Source of the DNA: Streptomyces sp. NBC_01233
GTDB lineage: Bacteria; Actinomycetota; Actinomycetes; Streptomycetales; Streptomycetaceae
NCBI RefSeq assembly: GCF_035989305.1
Contig: NZ_CP108514.1
Coordinates: 4,875,501-4,939,500, forward strand
Direction: 5' to 3'
Length of the DNA: 64,000 nt
The notes beneath the pieces were generated by a model. It was not told where the DNA came from. It saw only the letters and a program-made list of their open reading frames with translations, and did not search any database. Below, piece by piece: positions 8,141 through 15,800 of this stretch (positions are counted from its first letter, which is position 1; each line of letters starts with the position of its first letter). The translations under genes were made by a program, and so were the position numbers.

Positions 8141-8985
8141 GCGTGAGCGCCCGGCGGGCTCCGGCGGCAGCGGGCACCTTCCACAAGCCGGTGGCGACCC
8201 GCGAGCAGGCCGAAGCCGAGGTGAAGGGATGGACCGGGCTCGCCTCGCGCATCGCCGTCCCGGCCCTTCACGGGCAGATCGCGTTACCCGACCGGCAGCT
8301 TCTCGCCTACGAGGACGTCTTCGCCACCGGCCGGTGTGAGCTGCTGATGGGCGACGTGATCGCCCTCGCCGACCGAGACCCCGCCGTGCAGCCTCGCCTG
8401 GACCGCCTCGTGGACGGCGTCTGCGCCGACCTGCGGGCGGCGGCCGATGAGACCGGGAAGCGCGTTCCACTGGCGGAGTGCGTTCCCGACCTCTACCTCG
8501 ACCGGATCCGCCCCAGCGGTCGGCTGGACCGCTGGTACCTGCGCCGTGACCTGCCGATCGCCTTGCCCCACACCGGTACGACCCTCACCCTCCGCGAGCT
8601 GGCCGACTTCACCCTCACTGCCAACGGCCGGCAGCTGACGCTGAACGTCGCGAACATCATCGACAACCTCCGCCACGTCTTGGCCCCCGACCGCCGCTGG
8701 CTGGCCGGGCTGTCGCAGGGCGACCCCACGGAGCCCAACATCGCCGATCCGCTGTGCTGGCTCGACTTCGAGTTCGCCGGCCGCAACACTGTCGTGGGCG
8801 AGGCCGCCAACCTGCTCTGGTACCTGATGGCCCTGGGCGGCTGGCTCGTCCCCCGCTACCAGCCCGACGTGTACGCCCGCACCCTCCGCCTCGCACTGCC
8901 GCCACTCTCCTGCCCGCGCATCGATCATCTGGAGCTGCACGCGGGCAGGCGGCACATCGACGTGAAGTCAACACCGTTGCGTTAG
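8137..8985 (+). pseudogene. Phosphotransferase (APH-like) gene truncated at its 3' end by IS4
   Basis: 282 codons are read from a GTG at 8137 that overlaps the preceding stop (GTGA). The catalytic-loop-like sequence QGDPTEPNIADPLCWLDFEF and the following LLWYLMALGGWLVP align with QGDPTDVNLAHPLAWFDYDT and FLWYASALGGWLVP of the intact paralogue at 62,830-63,966. After RHIDVK (about 8,967) the similarity stops and five unrelated residues lead to a stop. The paralogue continues for another 90 or so residues. The adjacent IS4 element explains the loss. It may be inactive. Confidence 0.75.
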
Positions 8986-10363
8986 GGATCTTGAGTCGTT
9001 GGCAACCCCCGCATGAGTAGCAGGAACGGGACTCCTGGTAGATCAACTTGTGCTGAAGCAAGGTGATCGTCGAGTCCAGGAGTCCCGTTGCGGGAGAAGT
9101 CTGTCATCACGCGCACGATCGAGGTCGCTGGGGGTGTGTTCGCGCCGGGGCAGCTGGGTGAGCTGACGCAGACGGTGGACTTCGAACTGGTGGACGCGGT
9201 GCTTGAGGAGACCGGCACGGTCGAGCGGCGACTGCGGCTGCTGCCCTCGCGGGTGGTGGTGTACTTCGTCCTCGCGCTCGCACTGTTCGAGAACTGCTCC
9301 TACCGGGCGGTGTGGGGCAAACTGACCGCCTCGCTGACGAGTCTGGCCCTGGCCGTCCCGGCGGCTTCCTCGCTGTCGCGGGCGAGGCGGCGGATAGGGG
9401 CCGCCCCGCTACGGCGGCTGTTCGAGATCCTGGCCGGGCCCCTCGCTGTCCGCGGGCAGTCGGGCACGTTCTGGCGGGGCCTGCGGTGCGTGGCCGTCGA
9501 CGGCACTCTCCTCCATGTCCCGGACGAGAAGACGCTCACCTGGAAGTACCCGAAACGGGCCGGTGACACGCTGGAGTTCGGCTACCCGCTGCTGCGGCTC
9601 GTCGTCCTGGTCGAGTGTGGCACCCGCGCCCTGCTCGCCGCCACCTTCGGACCCGAGAGTGACGGTGAACTCACCTACGCGAACCGCCTGTTGGGCGCTC
9701 TTGACGACACGATGCTCCTGCTGGCCGACGCCGGCTTCGATGCGGTGGAATTCCTCCGTGACATCCAGGGCAGCGGGGCACGATTCCTGATCCGCTCTTC
9801 CGCCCGACGCATCCCCACCCCCGCCGAGCACCTGGCCGACGGCTCCTACCTGGCCCGGATCGGCTACGGCGTCATTCCCGTCCTGATCACCGTCCGCGTC
9901 ATCGAGGCCCACCTCACAGTCCGCCTGGACGACGGCACTGTCCGCCACGAGCAGTGGCGCCTGCTCACCAGCCTCCTCGACCCCGTCCGCTACCCCGCCG
10001 ATGAAGTGGCCGAGCTCTATCACCGCAGGTGGCAGGTGGAAACCACCTACTTCTCGATCAAGGCGACCATCCTGGAGGGCCGCGTCCTGCGCTCGCGCAC
10101 CCAGCCCGGCCTCGACCAGGAGGTCTACGCCCTGCTCACGACCTACCAGGCCCTCCTCCGCGCCGCCGCCGACGGCATCGAGACCCGCCCCGACCTCACC
10201 ATGAGCCGGATCAGCTTCACCGTCCTGATCCGCACCGCCGGTGACACCGTCATCAGCGCGACCGGAATCCTGCCCCCACTCGGCCCTGTCGACCGAGTCG
10301 GCGTGATCGGTCAGGCCGTCCTCGAAGCCCCGCTGCCGTCCCAACACAGGCAACGCATCAAAG
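8968..10363 (+). mobile_element. IS4-family element, right end lost to an IS3 insertion
   Basis: The left edge is inferred from the point where the phosphotransferase loses similarity to its paralogue. The right edge is the start of the IS3 terminal repeat at 10,364. No matching IS4 terminus is seen beyond the IS3, so the 3' end appears deleted. Confidence 0.6.
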
Positions 10364-10452
10364 TGAAGTTTCCCCGTGATCTTGGACACGGTGTTGTTAC
10401 GCTGCGAGGGCCTGGTCTTGCCGGTATCGCAGGCGGGTTTCGTGGGGTGTGA
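9088..10452 (+). pseudogene. IS4-family transposase with chimeric C-terminus
   Basis: An IS4 DDE transposase reads from a TTG at 9088. Typical segments are visible: CVAVDGTLLHVPD (first Asp), LLADAGFDAVEFL (second Asp), YHRRWQVETTYFSIK (the YREK-like motif with the catalytic Glu). From about 10,364 the frame runs into the left terminal repeat of IS3, so the last 30 residues are not native and the usual basic C-terminal tail is missing. It is probably inactive. Confidence 0.8.
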
Positions 10453-11293
10453 GGTAGCCCCAGTGGATGTGCTTGCGTAGGCGGCGTCTGTTGTAGAAGG
10501 TCTCGATGAAGTCGAAGATGTCGGCGCGGGCGGTGGCCCGGTCGGGCCAGAAGCGGGTGCCGATCTCTTCTTTCAGGACGGCCCAGAAGCTCTCCGCGGC
10601 GGCGTTATCGAAGCAGCTCCCGGTCCGGCCCATACTTTGCCGGTGCCCCAACTTGCTGATTTTTGTGCGGAGTTGACCGGAGGTGTATTCCGATCCGCGG
10701 TCACTGTGGATCACACAGCCGGGTTCCAGGCGGCCCAGCGCGGCTGCCATGTCCAGCGCGTCGACGACGAGGTCGGCGCGGTGGTGGTCGGCCATCGAGT
10801 ACCCGATCACCTCGCGCGTGGCCAGGTCCAGCCACGAGGCGAGGTAGAGCCAGCCCTCGGCGGTGGGGATGTAGGTGATGTCCCCGACGATTTTCGTTCC
10901 GGGACGGATGGCGGTGAAGTCCCGGCCGATCAGGTCCGGCGACGGGGCGGCCTTGGTGTCGGCCTTGGTCAGGCCGCGGCGTCCGGTGCGCCGGCTGTTC
11001 CCGGCGATGCCGTTCTCCCGCATGACCCGTGCCACCCGCTTACGGTTGACCACCCGGCCCTGCCGGCGCAGTTCGGCGGTGACGCGCGGGACGCCGTAGT
11101 TCCGCCGGGAGGCGATGTAGATCACCGTGATCTCGTGTGCCAGGGTCTCATCCGCCCGTCGCCTGGCTTCGCGGGCCTCGGCTCCGGCCACCCACGCGTA
11201 GTACGTGGACCGGGCGGTCTTCATCACCGTGCACAGCAGCACGATCGTGTAGTTCGCCTTCTCCGCGTGGATGAACCGGCATATCGTGCTCAC
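10397..11293 (-). CDS. IS3-family transposase OrfB (integrase core)
   Basis: The product is 298 aa from a GTG at 11293. An N-terminal HTH_21-like segment (RRNYGVPRVTAELRRQGRVV) precedes the rve DDE domain: first Asp in VGDITYIPT, second in VIHSDRGSEYTS, Glu in AAAESFWAVLKEE, and the terminal YNRRRLRKHIHW motif. OrfB appears full length. Its GTG overlaps the TGA of the ancestral OrfA frame, the usual coupling in these elements. Confidence 0.92.
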   Translation of the reverse strand: MSTICRFIHAEKANYTIVLLCTVMKTARSTYYAWVAGAEAREARRRADETLAHEITVIYIASRRNYGVPRVTAELRRQGRVVNRKRVARVMRENGIAGNSRRTGRRGLTKADTKAAPSPDLIGRDFTAIRPGTKIVGDITYIPTAEGWLYLASWLDLATREVIGYSMADHHRADLVVDALDMAAALGRLEPGCVIHSDRGSEYTSGQLRTKISKLGHRQSMGRTGSCFDNAAAESFWAVLKEEIGTRFWPDRATARADIFDFIETFYNRRRLRKHIHWGYLTPHETRLRYRQDQALAA

Positions 11294-11597
11294 CGGTCGC
11301 TCTCCTTCGCGAAGAAGGAGGTCGCTTTTTCAGGATCTCGATCGTCTTCGCCTGCTCTACGGTCAGCTTCCGCAGCCGCTTCAGTTCCTCGTCCCGGTCG
11401 TCGGCGGCCCGCACGGCGCCGGGTCCCGATCCGTTGTCCTGGGCGGCCCGGGCCTTCTTCACCCAGCCCCGCAGGGACTCCGAGCTGATCCCGAGTTCCC
11501 GGGCGACCTCGGTCACCGTCCGGCCCGACGACCGCACGAGCTCGATCGCGTCCCGCTTGTACTCGTCCGAGTACCGCTTCGTGTACTTGCTTCCCAC
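11290..11597 (-). pseudogene. IS3-family OrfA with a one-base frameshift in an A-run
   Basis: OrfA begins at 11597 with the HTH_Tnp_1 domain (YSDEYKRDAIELVRSSGRTV, LGISSESLRGWVKKAR) and leucine-zipper region (EELKRLRKLTVEQAKTIEIL). At 11,327-11,331 the run reads A5 on the coding strand. The 0 frame then goes into KRPPSSRRR. The family-typical end KKATSFFAKESDR stop occurs one frame away and ends exactly at the OrfB GTG. Either one A was lost from an A6 run, or the run serves for programmed slippage. Confidence 0.75.
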
Positions 11598-11751
11598 CTG
11601 GCACTACTTCCTCTGGAACCTCAGATCCCAGTCTCCAGGTGTCCACGATCAAGGGGAAGCTTCATAGATCAATTCCCCCCAGAACACCGGCCGATCGTGG
11701 AGCACCGAGAAGGGCGACGTCGACCATAGGCCGCGCGAGTGCGACCGAGCT

Positions 11752-12396
11752 CTATGACGGCCCGCCCAGGCCACGGAGCACGTCACCGACGCTCTGGCAG
11801 GAGTCGACTCTGTGCTGGGCGCGGCGCGCGCGTTCCTCGGGGTCTCGCACGAAGAGCGCCTGGCGCCCTGGGTGGTATGTACTCACGACCTTCACGCTCC
11901 GCTCACGGACCGCTCCGGGGTGCGTCTTGAGCAGCCGGCGCCACGCGTCCTGGGCTTCGCTGCCCTGCAGAAGCACGACCTCGATCTTCGGCATCAGCTC
12001 CAGCAGCTGATTCAGCACCTCGACGCCGGCTTTGAGCTCGGCCGCCTTCGGCGAGCGGTTGATGTACCAGGGGTAGGCGTTCCAGGGAGTGACGTCTCGC
12101 GGCGCGATCCCCGCCCCGTCGAAGAGCTGGACCTGCAGCTCCGCAGTCGGGTCGTCGTTCTCCACACAAAGGAATCCGGAGCCGACCCCTTCCTGCGTCT
12201 TGGGACCCGGATCCCGCAGGATCGACAGGGCGCGCGCGTCCACTCCCCCGTGCCAGGGGGCGACGTGCGGCATCCAGCCACGCCCGTCCTGGTCGCGCAA
12301 TGCGTCGACCATCTCATTGATCGGCCGTACGTGGGGGGCGTAGCGCCCCTGTTCCTGCTCTATTCGGAACGCCTCGTCCCGCATTCGTCTCGCCAT
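11752..12396 (-). CDS. Uracil-DNA glycosylase superfamily protein
   Basis: The product is 214 aa, with ATG at 12396 preceded by GGAGGAGAC. Family features are APRDVTPWNAYPWYI (active-site region of bacterial UDG-like proteins), EVVLLQGSEAQDAW (central strand), and STYHPGRQAL near the C-terminus (the HPS-type loop). It would be a base-excision or nucleic-acid-binding protein acting in the cytoplasm. As island cargo it may instead be a diverged member with another nucleic acid substrate. Full length for the family. Confidence 0.75.
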   Translation of the reverse strand: MARRMRDEAFRIEQEQGRYAPHVRPINEMVDALRDQDGRGWMPHVAPWHGGVDARALSILRDPGPKTQEGVGSGFLCVENDDPTAELQVQLFDGAGIAPRDVTPWNAYPWYINRSPKAAELKAGVEVLNQLLELMPKIEVVLLQGSEAQDAWRRLLKTHPGAVRERSVKVVSTYHPGRQALFVRDPEERARRAQHRVDSCQSVGDVLRGLGGPS

Positions 12397-12573
12397 GTCT
12401 CCTCCAGCACCCACTCGCACGATCGCGGGGAAATCGGGAACCTCTGACAACAGCACGGATCGCTCGACCGATCCCGCAGACAGAGAGAACTACTCGCCGC
12501 GCGCCACAGCTCCATGGAGGCAGGGCGCAGGAGGTCCGGGCTGCCGACGAGGGCAAGCCGCGTCTGGCGGGTC

Positions 12574-13299
12574 CTATTGGAACAGTGTGCCGCCGGGCAC
12601 GCGTTCCACGTCGGTGACCTTCAGTTCGGCAATGTCCGCGATGGTGCCGTTGGACACCCCGTTCGGGACGATCAGCTGCTCCGGCTGGCGGTTGGTCTTG
12701 TCGGGGCCGAGGCGTTCGGCGTGGGCCTCGGTCTCGCCGAGGAAGTCGCCGTCCTTGTCGTATGCCTCGATGGTGACGCGGTAGTCGGCCGCGTCCTTGC
12801 CGAGATTGGTGATCGAGAGATCGTACAGGTACACCGGCCCGCCACCGAAGTCAGGGTCGGCGTGCCCGTTGGAGATCTTGACATGCTTCAGCAGCTCCTC
12901 GCGGGCGCCCGGCTCGATGCCGCACAGCTTGTCCCAGGCGTCCAGGACCTCAGCGAACTGCTCCGGGGTGGCCTTCTGCCCGGTCGGGGAGCTCTTCAAC
13001 GACCGCTCGCGGTCCTTGCGGCGCCCCGAGCACTCGGTTGCGTACGTCTCCGTCATGGCCTTGAGGTCTTGTGCGGACATCGCGGTTATCTCGGCCCGCT
13101 TGGGCGTGTACTTCCACACGACGGCCAGGAATTGCTTCTGCCCCTCGTCCAGCAGCCGGTCGTTGTACGTGGCGGACGGGGACGGCGCCGTGCTGCCAGC
13201 GGCAGTGGTCTTGGGTTTGTCGCTGTTGTCGCCGTCGCAGGCGGCCAAGGCCAGAACCAAGCCCGCGGCGAGGACGGTCGCGACGGAAGTGCGATTCAA
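12574..13299 (-). CDS. Secreted lipoprotein of unknown function
   Basis: About 241 aa from a TTG at 13299 with AGGGGAAG upstream; a GTG at 13314 would add five residues. A signal peptide ends in the lipobox LALAAC, followed by the low-complexity linker typical of Streptomyces lipoproteins and a soluble domain. That domain has GGPVYLYDLSITNLGKDAAD and a DKDGDFLGE turn, which resemble a beta-sandwich of the DUF4352 or FxLYD type. Residues GRRKDRERSLKSSPTGQ and the CSG...CG cysteine pair lie in the N-terminal half. It is the last gene of island 1 before the right att site. Function is not recognised. Confidence 0.65.
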   Translation of the reverse strand: MNRTSVATVLAAGLVLALAACDGDNSDKPKTTAAGSTAPSPSATYNDRLLDEGQKQFLAVVWKYTPKRAEITAMSAQDLKAMTETYATECSGRRKDRERSLKSSPTGQKATPEQFAEVLDAWDKLCGIEPGAREELLKHVKISNGHADPDFGGGPVYLYDLSITNLGKDAADYRVTIEAYDKDGDFLGETEAHAERLGPDKTNRQPEQLIVPNGVSNGTIADIAELKVTDVERVPGGTLFQ

Positions 13300-13482
13300 G
13301 ATGCTTCCCCTCACTGGGCTGCCCGGTCGGCCCGCACCTCCGGGTAGGTCCGTGGATCGTACCGGCCGCCGGAGGGTGTACGGCAGGCCATTCCATGGGA
13401 AGGAGGGGGCTCAATCTGACGCCCCGTTGGGGCAGTTATGGCACGCGAATGGCACGCGGGCTCTGAGAGGTCTAGACAATGA

Positions 13483-13514
13483 AGAAGGCCCAGGTCGCTG
13501 ACCTGGGCCTTCTT
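13483..13514. terminator. Hairpin downstream of tRNA-Gly, counterpart of 735-761
   Basis: A 13-bp inverted repeat (AGAAGGCCCAGGT / ACCTGGGCCTTCT) with a five-base loop lies just beyond the 3' end of the minus-strand tRNA. The same architecture, with compensated base changes, occurs at the other island end, and TCTAGAC lies beside both. Confidence 0.7.
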
Positions 13515-13518
13515 GCAA

Positions 13519-13560
13519 GAGCGGATGACGGGAATCGAACCCGCGCTATAAGCTTGGGAA
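13519..13560. repeat. Right direct repeat (att site) within tRNA-Gly
   Basis: These 42 bases are identical to 769-810 and cover the tRNA from its 3' end to the anticodon loop. They mark the right end of island 1. Confidence 0.9.
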
Positions 13561-13590
13561 GCTCATGTTCTACCATTAAACTACATCCGC
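13520..13590 (-). tRNA. tRNA-Gly (anticodon CCC)
   Basis: The minus strand folds as a complete tRNA: acceptor stem GCGGATG/CATCCGC, D-loop with AATGGTAGA, anticodon arm TGAGC-TTCCCAA-GCTTA with anticodon CCC, and T-arm GCGGGTTCGATTCCCGT. CCA is not encoded. It would read the GGG codon. The gene stays intact although it is the island 1 attachment site, because the island supplied a matching 3' half. Confidence 0.92.
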
Positions 13591-13814
13591 ACGATGGGCC
13601 AGTTGCCTGGAGCTCCATCTTCGCCCACTCTACCTCATGATCGACCCCCGGTGAATTTGCCGCGGGGTCGTCGTCGTGTGTGGTGTGCACCGAGGCGTGT
13701 GCGTGCGGGAGTTGGGGCGTACCGTGTGGGTTCGGAGCGTCGGCTGGAGCGGGTGCCGATCATCCCCTAATGTGGCGATTCGTCGCAGTACGGCTCGTTG
13801 GGGAAAGGGACTCG

Positions 13815-13979
13815 ATGGAGCACACCGTCGTCCGTTGTGCCGAAGGGCACGTTTTCAGTACCGCCTCCTTCCCGCTGCAGCACCTCGGTGCCGGCCGGAT
13901 CGGGCCCGGGCGGCTGCTGCGGTGTCCGCGGTGCGCGCGGTTGCGGCACGCCGTGCCCGTCGGGGCGGTCAAGCGGTAG
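13815..13979 (+). CDS. Small zinc-ribbon-like protein
   Basis: The product is 54 aa from ATG at 13815 (AAGGGA upstream). It has RCAEGHVF and RCPRCARLR cysteines in a treble-clef-like spacing. Small proteins of this kind often precede dcd in Streptomyces. A longer GTG/ATG start upstream is possible but adds low-complexity sequence only. Confidence 0.6.
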   Translation: MEHTVVRCAEGHVFSTASFPLQHLGAGRIGPGRLLRCPRCARLRHAVPVGAVKR

Positions 13980-14044
13980 CGGACGGGCGCGCGGGCGCCG
14001 CTCTCGATTGGGGGTGGCCCGCGCGCTCTGCGTATCCTCGGGAC

Positions 14045-14632
14045 GTGCTTCTCTCTGACAAAGACATCCGGGCCGAGATCGACAGCGGACGGGTTCGCAT
14101 CGACCCGTTCGAGGAGTCGATGGTGCAGCCCTCCAGCATCGATGTACGTCTCGACCGGTTCTTCCGGGTGTTCGAGAATCACCGGTACGCCCACATCGAT
14201 CCGGCGATCGAGCAGGCGGACCTGACCCGGATGGTCGAGCCGGAGGGTGACGAGGCCTTCATCCTGCACCCCGGTGAGTTCGTGCTCGCCTCCACCTACG
14301 AGGTCATCTCGCTGCCCGACGACATCGCCTCCAGACTGGAGGGGAAGTCCAGTCTGGGCCGCCTCGGCCTGGTGACGCATTCGACCGCCGGGTTCATCGA
14401 CCCGGGGTTCTCGGGCCACGTGACCCTGGAGCTGTCGAACCTCGCCACGCTGCCGATCAAGCTCTGGCCGGGTATGAAGATCGGGCAGCTGTGCATGTTC
14501 CGGCTCAGCTCGCCCGCGGAGTTCCCGTACGGCAGCGAGCGGTACGGGTCCAGGTACCAGGGGCAGCGCGGTCCGACCGCCTCGCGCTCCTTCCAGAACT
14601 TCCACCGCACCCAGGTGAGGCGCGAAGCATGA
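14045..14632 (+). CDS. dcd: dCTP deaminase
   Basis: The product is 195 aa with a GTG start at 14045. It deaminates dCTP to dUTP for dTTP synthesis, as a trimer in the cytoplasm. Signature regions are [48 protein letters not shown] (with the catalytic Glu and the Arg/Ser nucleotide contacts) and [20 protein letters not shown]. Length is normal for the family. The stop overlaps the start of the following phosphoribosyltransferase (ATGA), suggesting translational coupling of two pyrimidine/purine salvage functions. Confidence 0.95.
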   Translation: MLLSDKDIRAEIDSGRVRIDPFEESMVQPSSIDVRLDRFFRVFENHRYAHIDPAIEQADLTRMVEPEGDEAFILHPGEFVLASTYEVISLPDDIASRLEGKSSLGRLGLVTHSTAGFIDPGFSGHVTLELSNLATLPIKLWPGMKIGQLCMFRLSSPAEFPYGSERYGSRYQGQRGPTASRSFQNFHRTQVRREA

Positions 14633-15141
14633 GTGACGTAGTACGCGAGAACCTCGACTACGAGGGCTTCGGGCGGGCCGTGCGGCAGCTCGCGCAGACC
14701 ATCGCCGACGACGGGTACGAGCCCGACATCATCCTGAGCATCGCCCGTGGCGGCGTGTTCGTCGCCGGGGGGCTGGCCTACGCGCTCGACTGCAAGAACA
14801 TCCACCTGGTGAACGTCGAGTTCTACACCGGTGTGGGGACCACGCTGGAGATGCCGGTCATGCTGGCGCCCGTGCCCGAGGCGATCGACTTCACCGACAA
14901 GAAGGTCCTCATCGCCGATGACGTGGCCGACACGGGCAAGACGCTGAAGCTCGTCCACGACTTCTGCCTGGGCCACGTCGCCGAGGTGCGCTCCGCCGTC
15001 ATCTACGAGAAGTCCCACTCGCTCGTGAAGTGCGAGTACGTGTGGAAGAAGACCGACGAGTGGATCAATTTCCCCTGGTCGGTCTTGCCTCCAGTAAGTA
15101 AGTCGGGCGAGCCGCCCAAGCCGAACCTGGAAGCACTGTAG
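14629..15141 (+). CDS. Phosphoribosyltransferase with C-terminus replaced by island 2 sequence
   Basis: The product is 170 aa, a type I PRTase. The PRPP loop [13 protein letters not shown], the hood region and [17 protein letters not shown] are intact. The native frame runs to PWSV at 15,076-15,087. After the TGGTCGGTC core the sequence becomes [18 protein letters not shown] and stops, which is element DNA. The native end EPPVVKREGQVLDA is found at 26,607-26,651 beyond the island. The catalytic core is untouched, so the protein is probably still active. The substrate is likely a purine base, by similarity to xanthine/hypoxanthine PRTases. Confidence 0.88.
   Translation: MSDVVRENLDYEGFGRAVRQLAQTIADDGYEPDIILSIARGGVFVAGGLAYALDCKNIHLVNVEFYTGVGTTLEMPVMLAPVPEAIDFTDKKVLIADDVADTGKTLKLVHDFCLGHVAEVRSAVIYEKSHSLVKCEYVWKKTDEWINFPWSVLPPVSKSGEPPKPNLEAL
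15076..15084. repeat. attL core TGGTCGGTC of island 2
   Basis: This 9-bp sequence recurs at 26,598-26,606. Joining the left flank to the right flank through it restores an uninterrupted PRTase reading frame ending PWSVEPPVVKREGQVLDA. The crossover lies within these nine bases. Confidence 0.85.
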
Positions 15142-15188
15142 TCCTGGAGCGGCGGTAGGCGCCGACGGCTCAGCCCCCGGCTGGTGTC

Positions 15189-15296
15189 GATGCCTACATA
15201 TATGCTCTTGCCGCCCACTTCCGGTCCATCCTGCGCCTCGGCCAGGAGGTCGAGGACCCCGGGTTTTCCGGGGCAGTACAACCGGATCGGAAGTGA
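15189..15296 (+). pseudogene. C-terminal remnant of a small element-encoded protein
   Basis: One frame reads DAYIYALAAHFRSILRLGQE and then VEDPGFSGAVQPDRK before TGA. This looks like real coding sequence (helical, well-formed), but no ATG, GTG or TTG exists in frame after the upstream TAG. It is probably a gene whose 5' part was lost near the attL border. Family unknown. Confidence 0.4.
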
Positions 15297-15299
15297 GAC

Positions 15300-15431
15300 A
15301 TGGCAAGAAAGCGGACGTCCAAGCCGGACGGAAACGATCAAGGTAGCGGCCTCGCGAAGGCTCAGCTCCTGGTCGATCTCCTCGCCGTGCTGGTGGCGAT
15401 CGCAAGCTGTGTGGAACAGCTGGCGCGGTAG
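15300..15431 (+). CDS. Small hydrophobic-helix peptide, 43 aa
   Basis: ATG at 15300 lies three bases after the stop of the remnant frame. The peptide has a basic N-terminus (MARKRTSKPDGN) and one hydrophobic helix (LLVDLLAVLVAIASCV). GGAAG lies upstream. A strong terminator follows at 15,474. Function unknown; a membrane peptide is possible. Confidence 0.4.
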   Translation: MARKRTSKPDGNDQGSGLAKAQLLVDLLAVLVAIASCVEQLAR

Positions 15432-15473
15432 CGCCACGAGAGCGATGTACCGGACGAAGGTTGGGCAGCAAGA

Positions 15474-15510
15474 AGCGAGCCCGGCCGTTGCATAGTCGGC
15501 CGGGCTCGCT
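15474..15510. terminator. Strong intrinsic terminator
   Basis: A perfect 14-bp GC-rich stem (AGCGAGCCCGGCCG / CGGCCGGGCTCGCT) with a nine-base loop lies shortly after the 43-aa ORF. Confidence 0.75.
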
Positions 15511-15596
15511 TGAACTCCACGCATGAGCTCGGTCCTGGGTGCAACCGGGGCCGAGCTCCTCTGCTTGGAGCCGGTTCGTGGTCCAGAAGGCTCAGC

Positions 15597-15610
15597 TTTC
15601 ACGCGTGAAA
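15597..15610. promoter_or_regulatory. Palindrome TTTCACGCGTGAAA
   Basis: A perfect 14-bp palindrome of operator type. A near-identical longer copy lies at 17,425-17,442 on the other side of the IS110 element. It is a binding site candidate for an unknown dimeric regulator. Confidence 0.4.
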
Positions 15611-15800
15611 CTTGAGAGTATTGGACACGTCGCTGAGGCTCACTATAGACGGACCGGCAATCGAGGGGCACCCTGGAGGGGCTGACCCTCAAGCGTCGAT
15701 CGCATGCCTCTGATGCGTAAATAGCAGCAGGTCAGGGTGGGTGTGGGCAGGGCTGGGTGCCCGGTGGCCGTTGAGGGCCGCCGGGTGTCTGGTCTGCCGG

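Larger units (their letters stand above)
10364..11664 (-). mobile_element. IS3-family insertion sequence, about 1.3 kb, inserted in the IS4
   Basis: Imperfect terminal inverted repeats of about 26 bp are visible: TGAAGTTTCCCCGTGATCTT at the left and, reverse-complemented, TGAAGCTTCCCCTTGATCGT at the right. Between them lie orfA and orfB on the minus strand, the standard IS3 arrangement. Confidence 0.85.
811..13518. mobile_element. Genomic island 1, integrated at tRNA-Gly(CCC)
   Basis: The island is bounded by 42-bp direct repeats derived from the tRNA 3' half, with the intact tRNA at the right end and the displaced half at the left. Contents are a HEPN protein, a small membrane protein, a RES-domain pair, an XRE-TPR regulator, a kinase/nucleotidyltransferase fusion, a truncated phosphotransferase, IS4, IS3, a UDG-like gene and a lipoprotein. 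No tyrosine or serine integrase is found between the repeats, so the element is either degraded or moved in trans. Confidence 0.75.
15432..15800. other. Non-coding stretch between the 43-aa ORF and the IS110 transposase
   Basis: It holds a terminator (15,474-15,510), a palindrome (15,597-15,610) and, next to the transposase stop, the presumed right end of IS110, whose exact edge I cannot place. No gene is recognised. Confidence 0.5.

Noticed and set aside
15184..15495. A 103-aa plus-strand ORF near attL
   Set aside because: The Ser/Arg-rich frame has no domain. The alternative frame containing LRLGQEVEDPGFSG and the 43-aa ORF look more protein-like.
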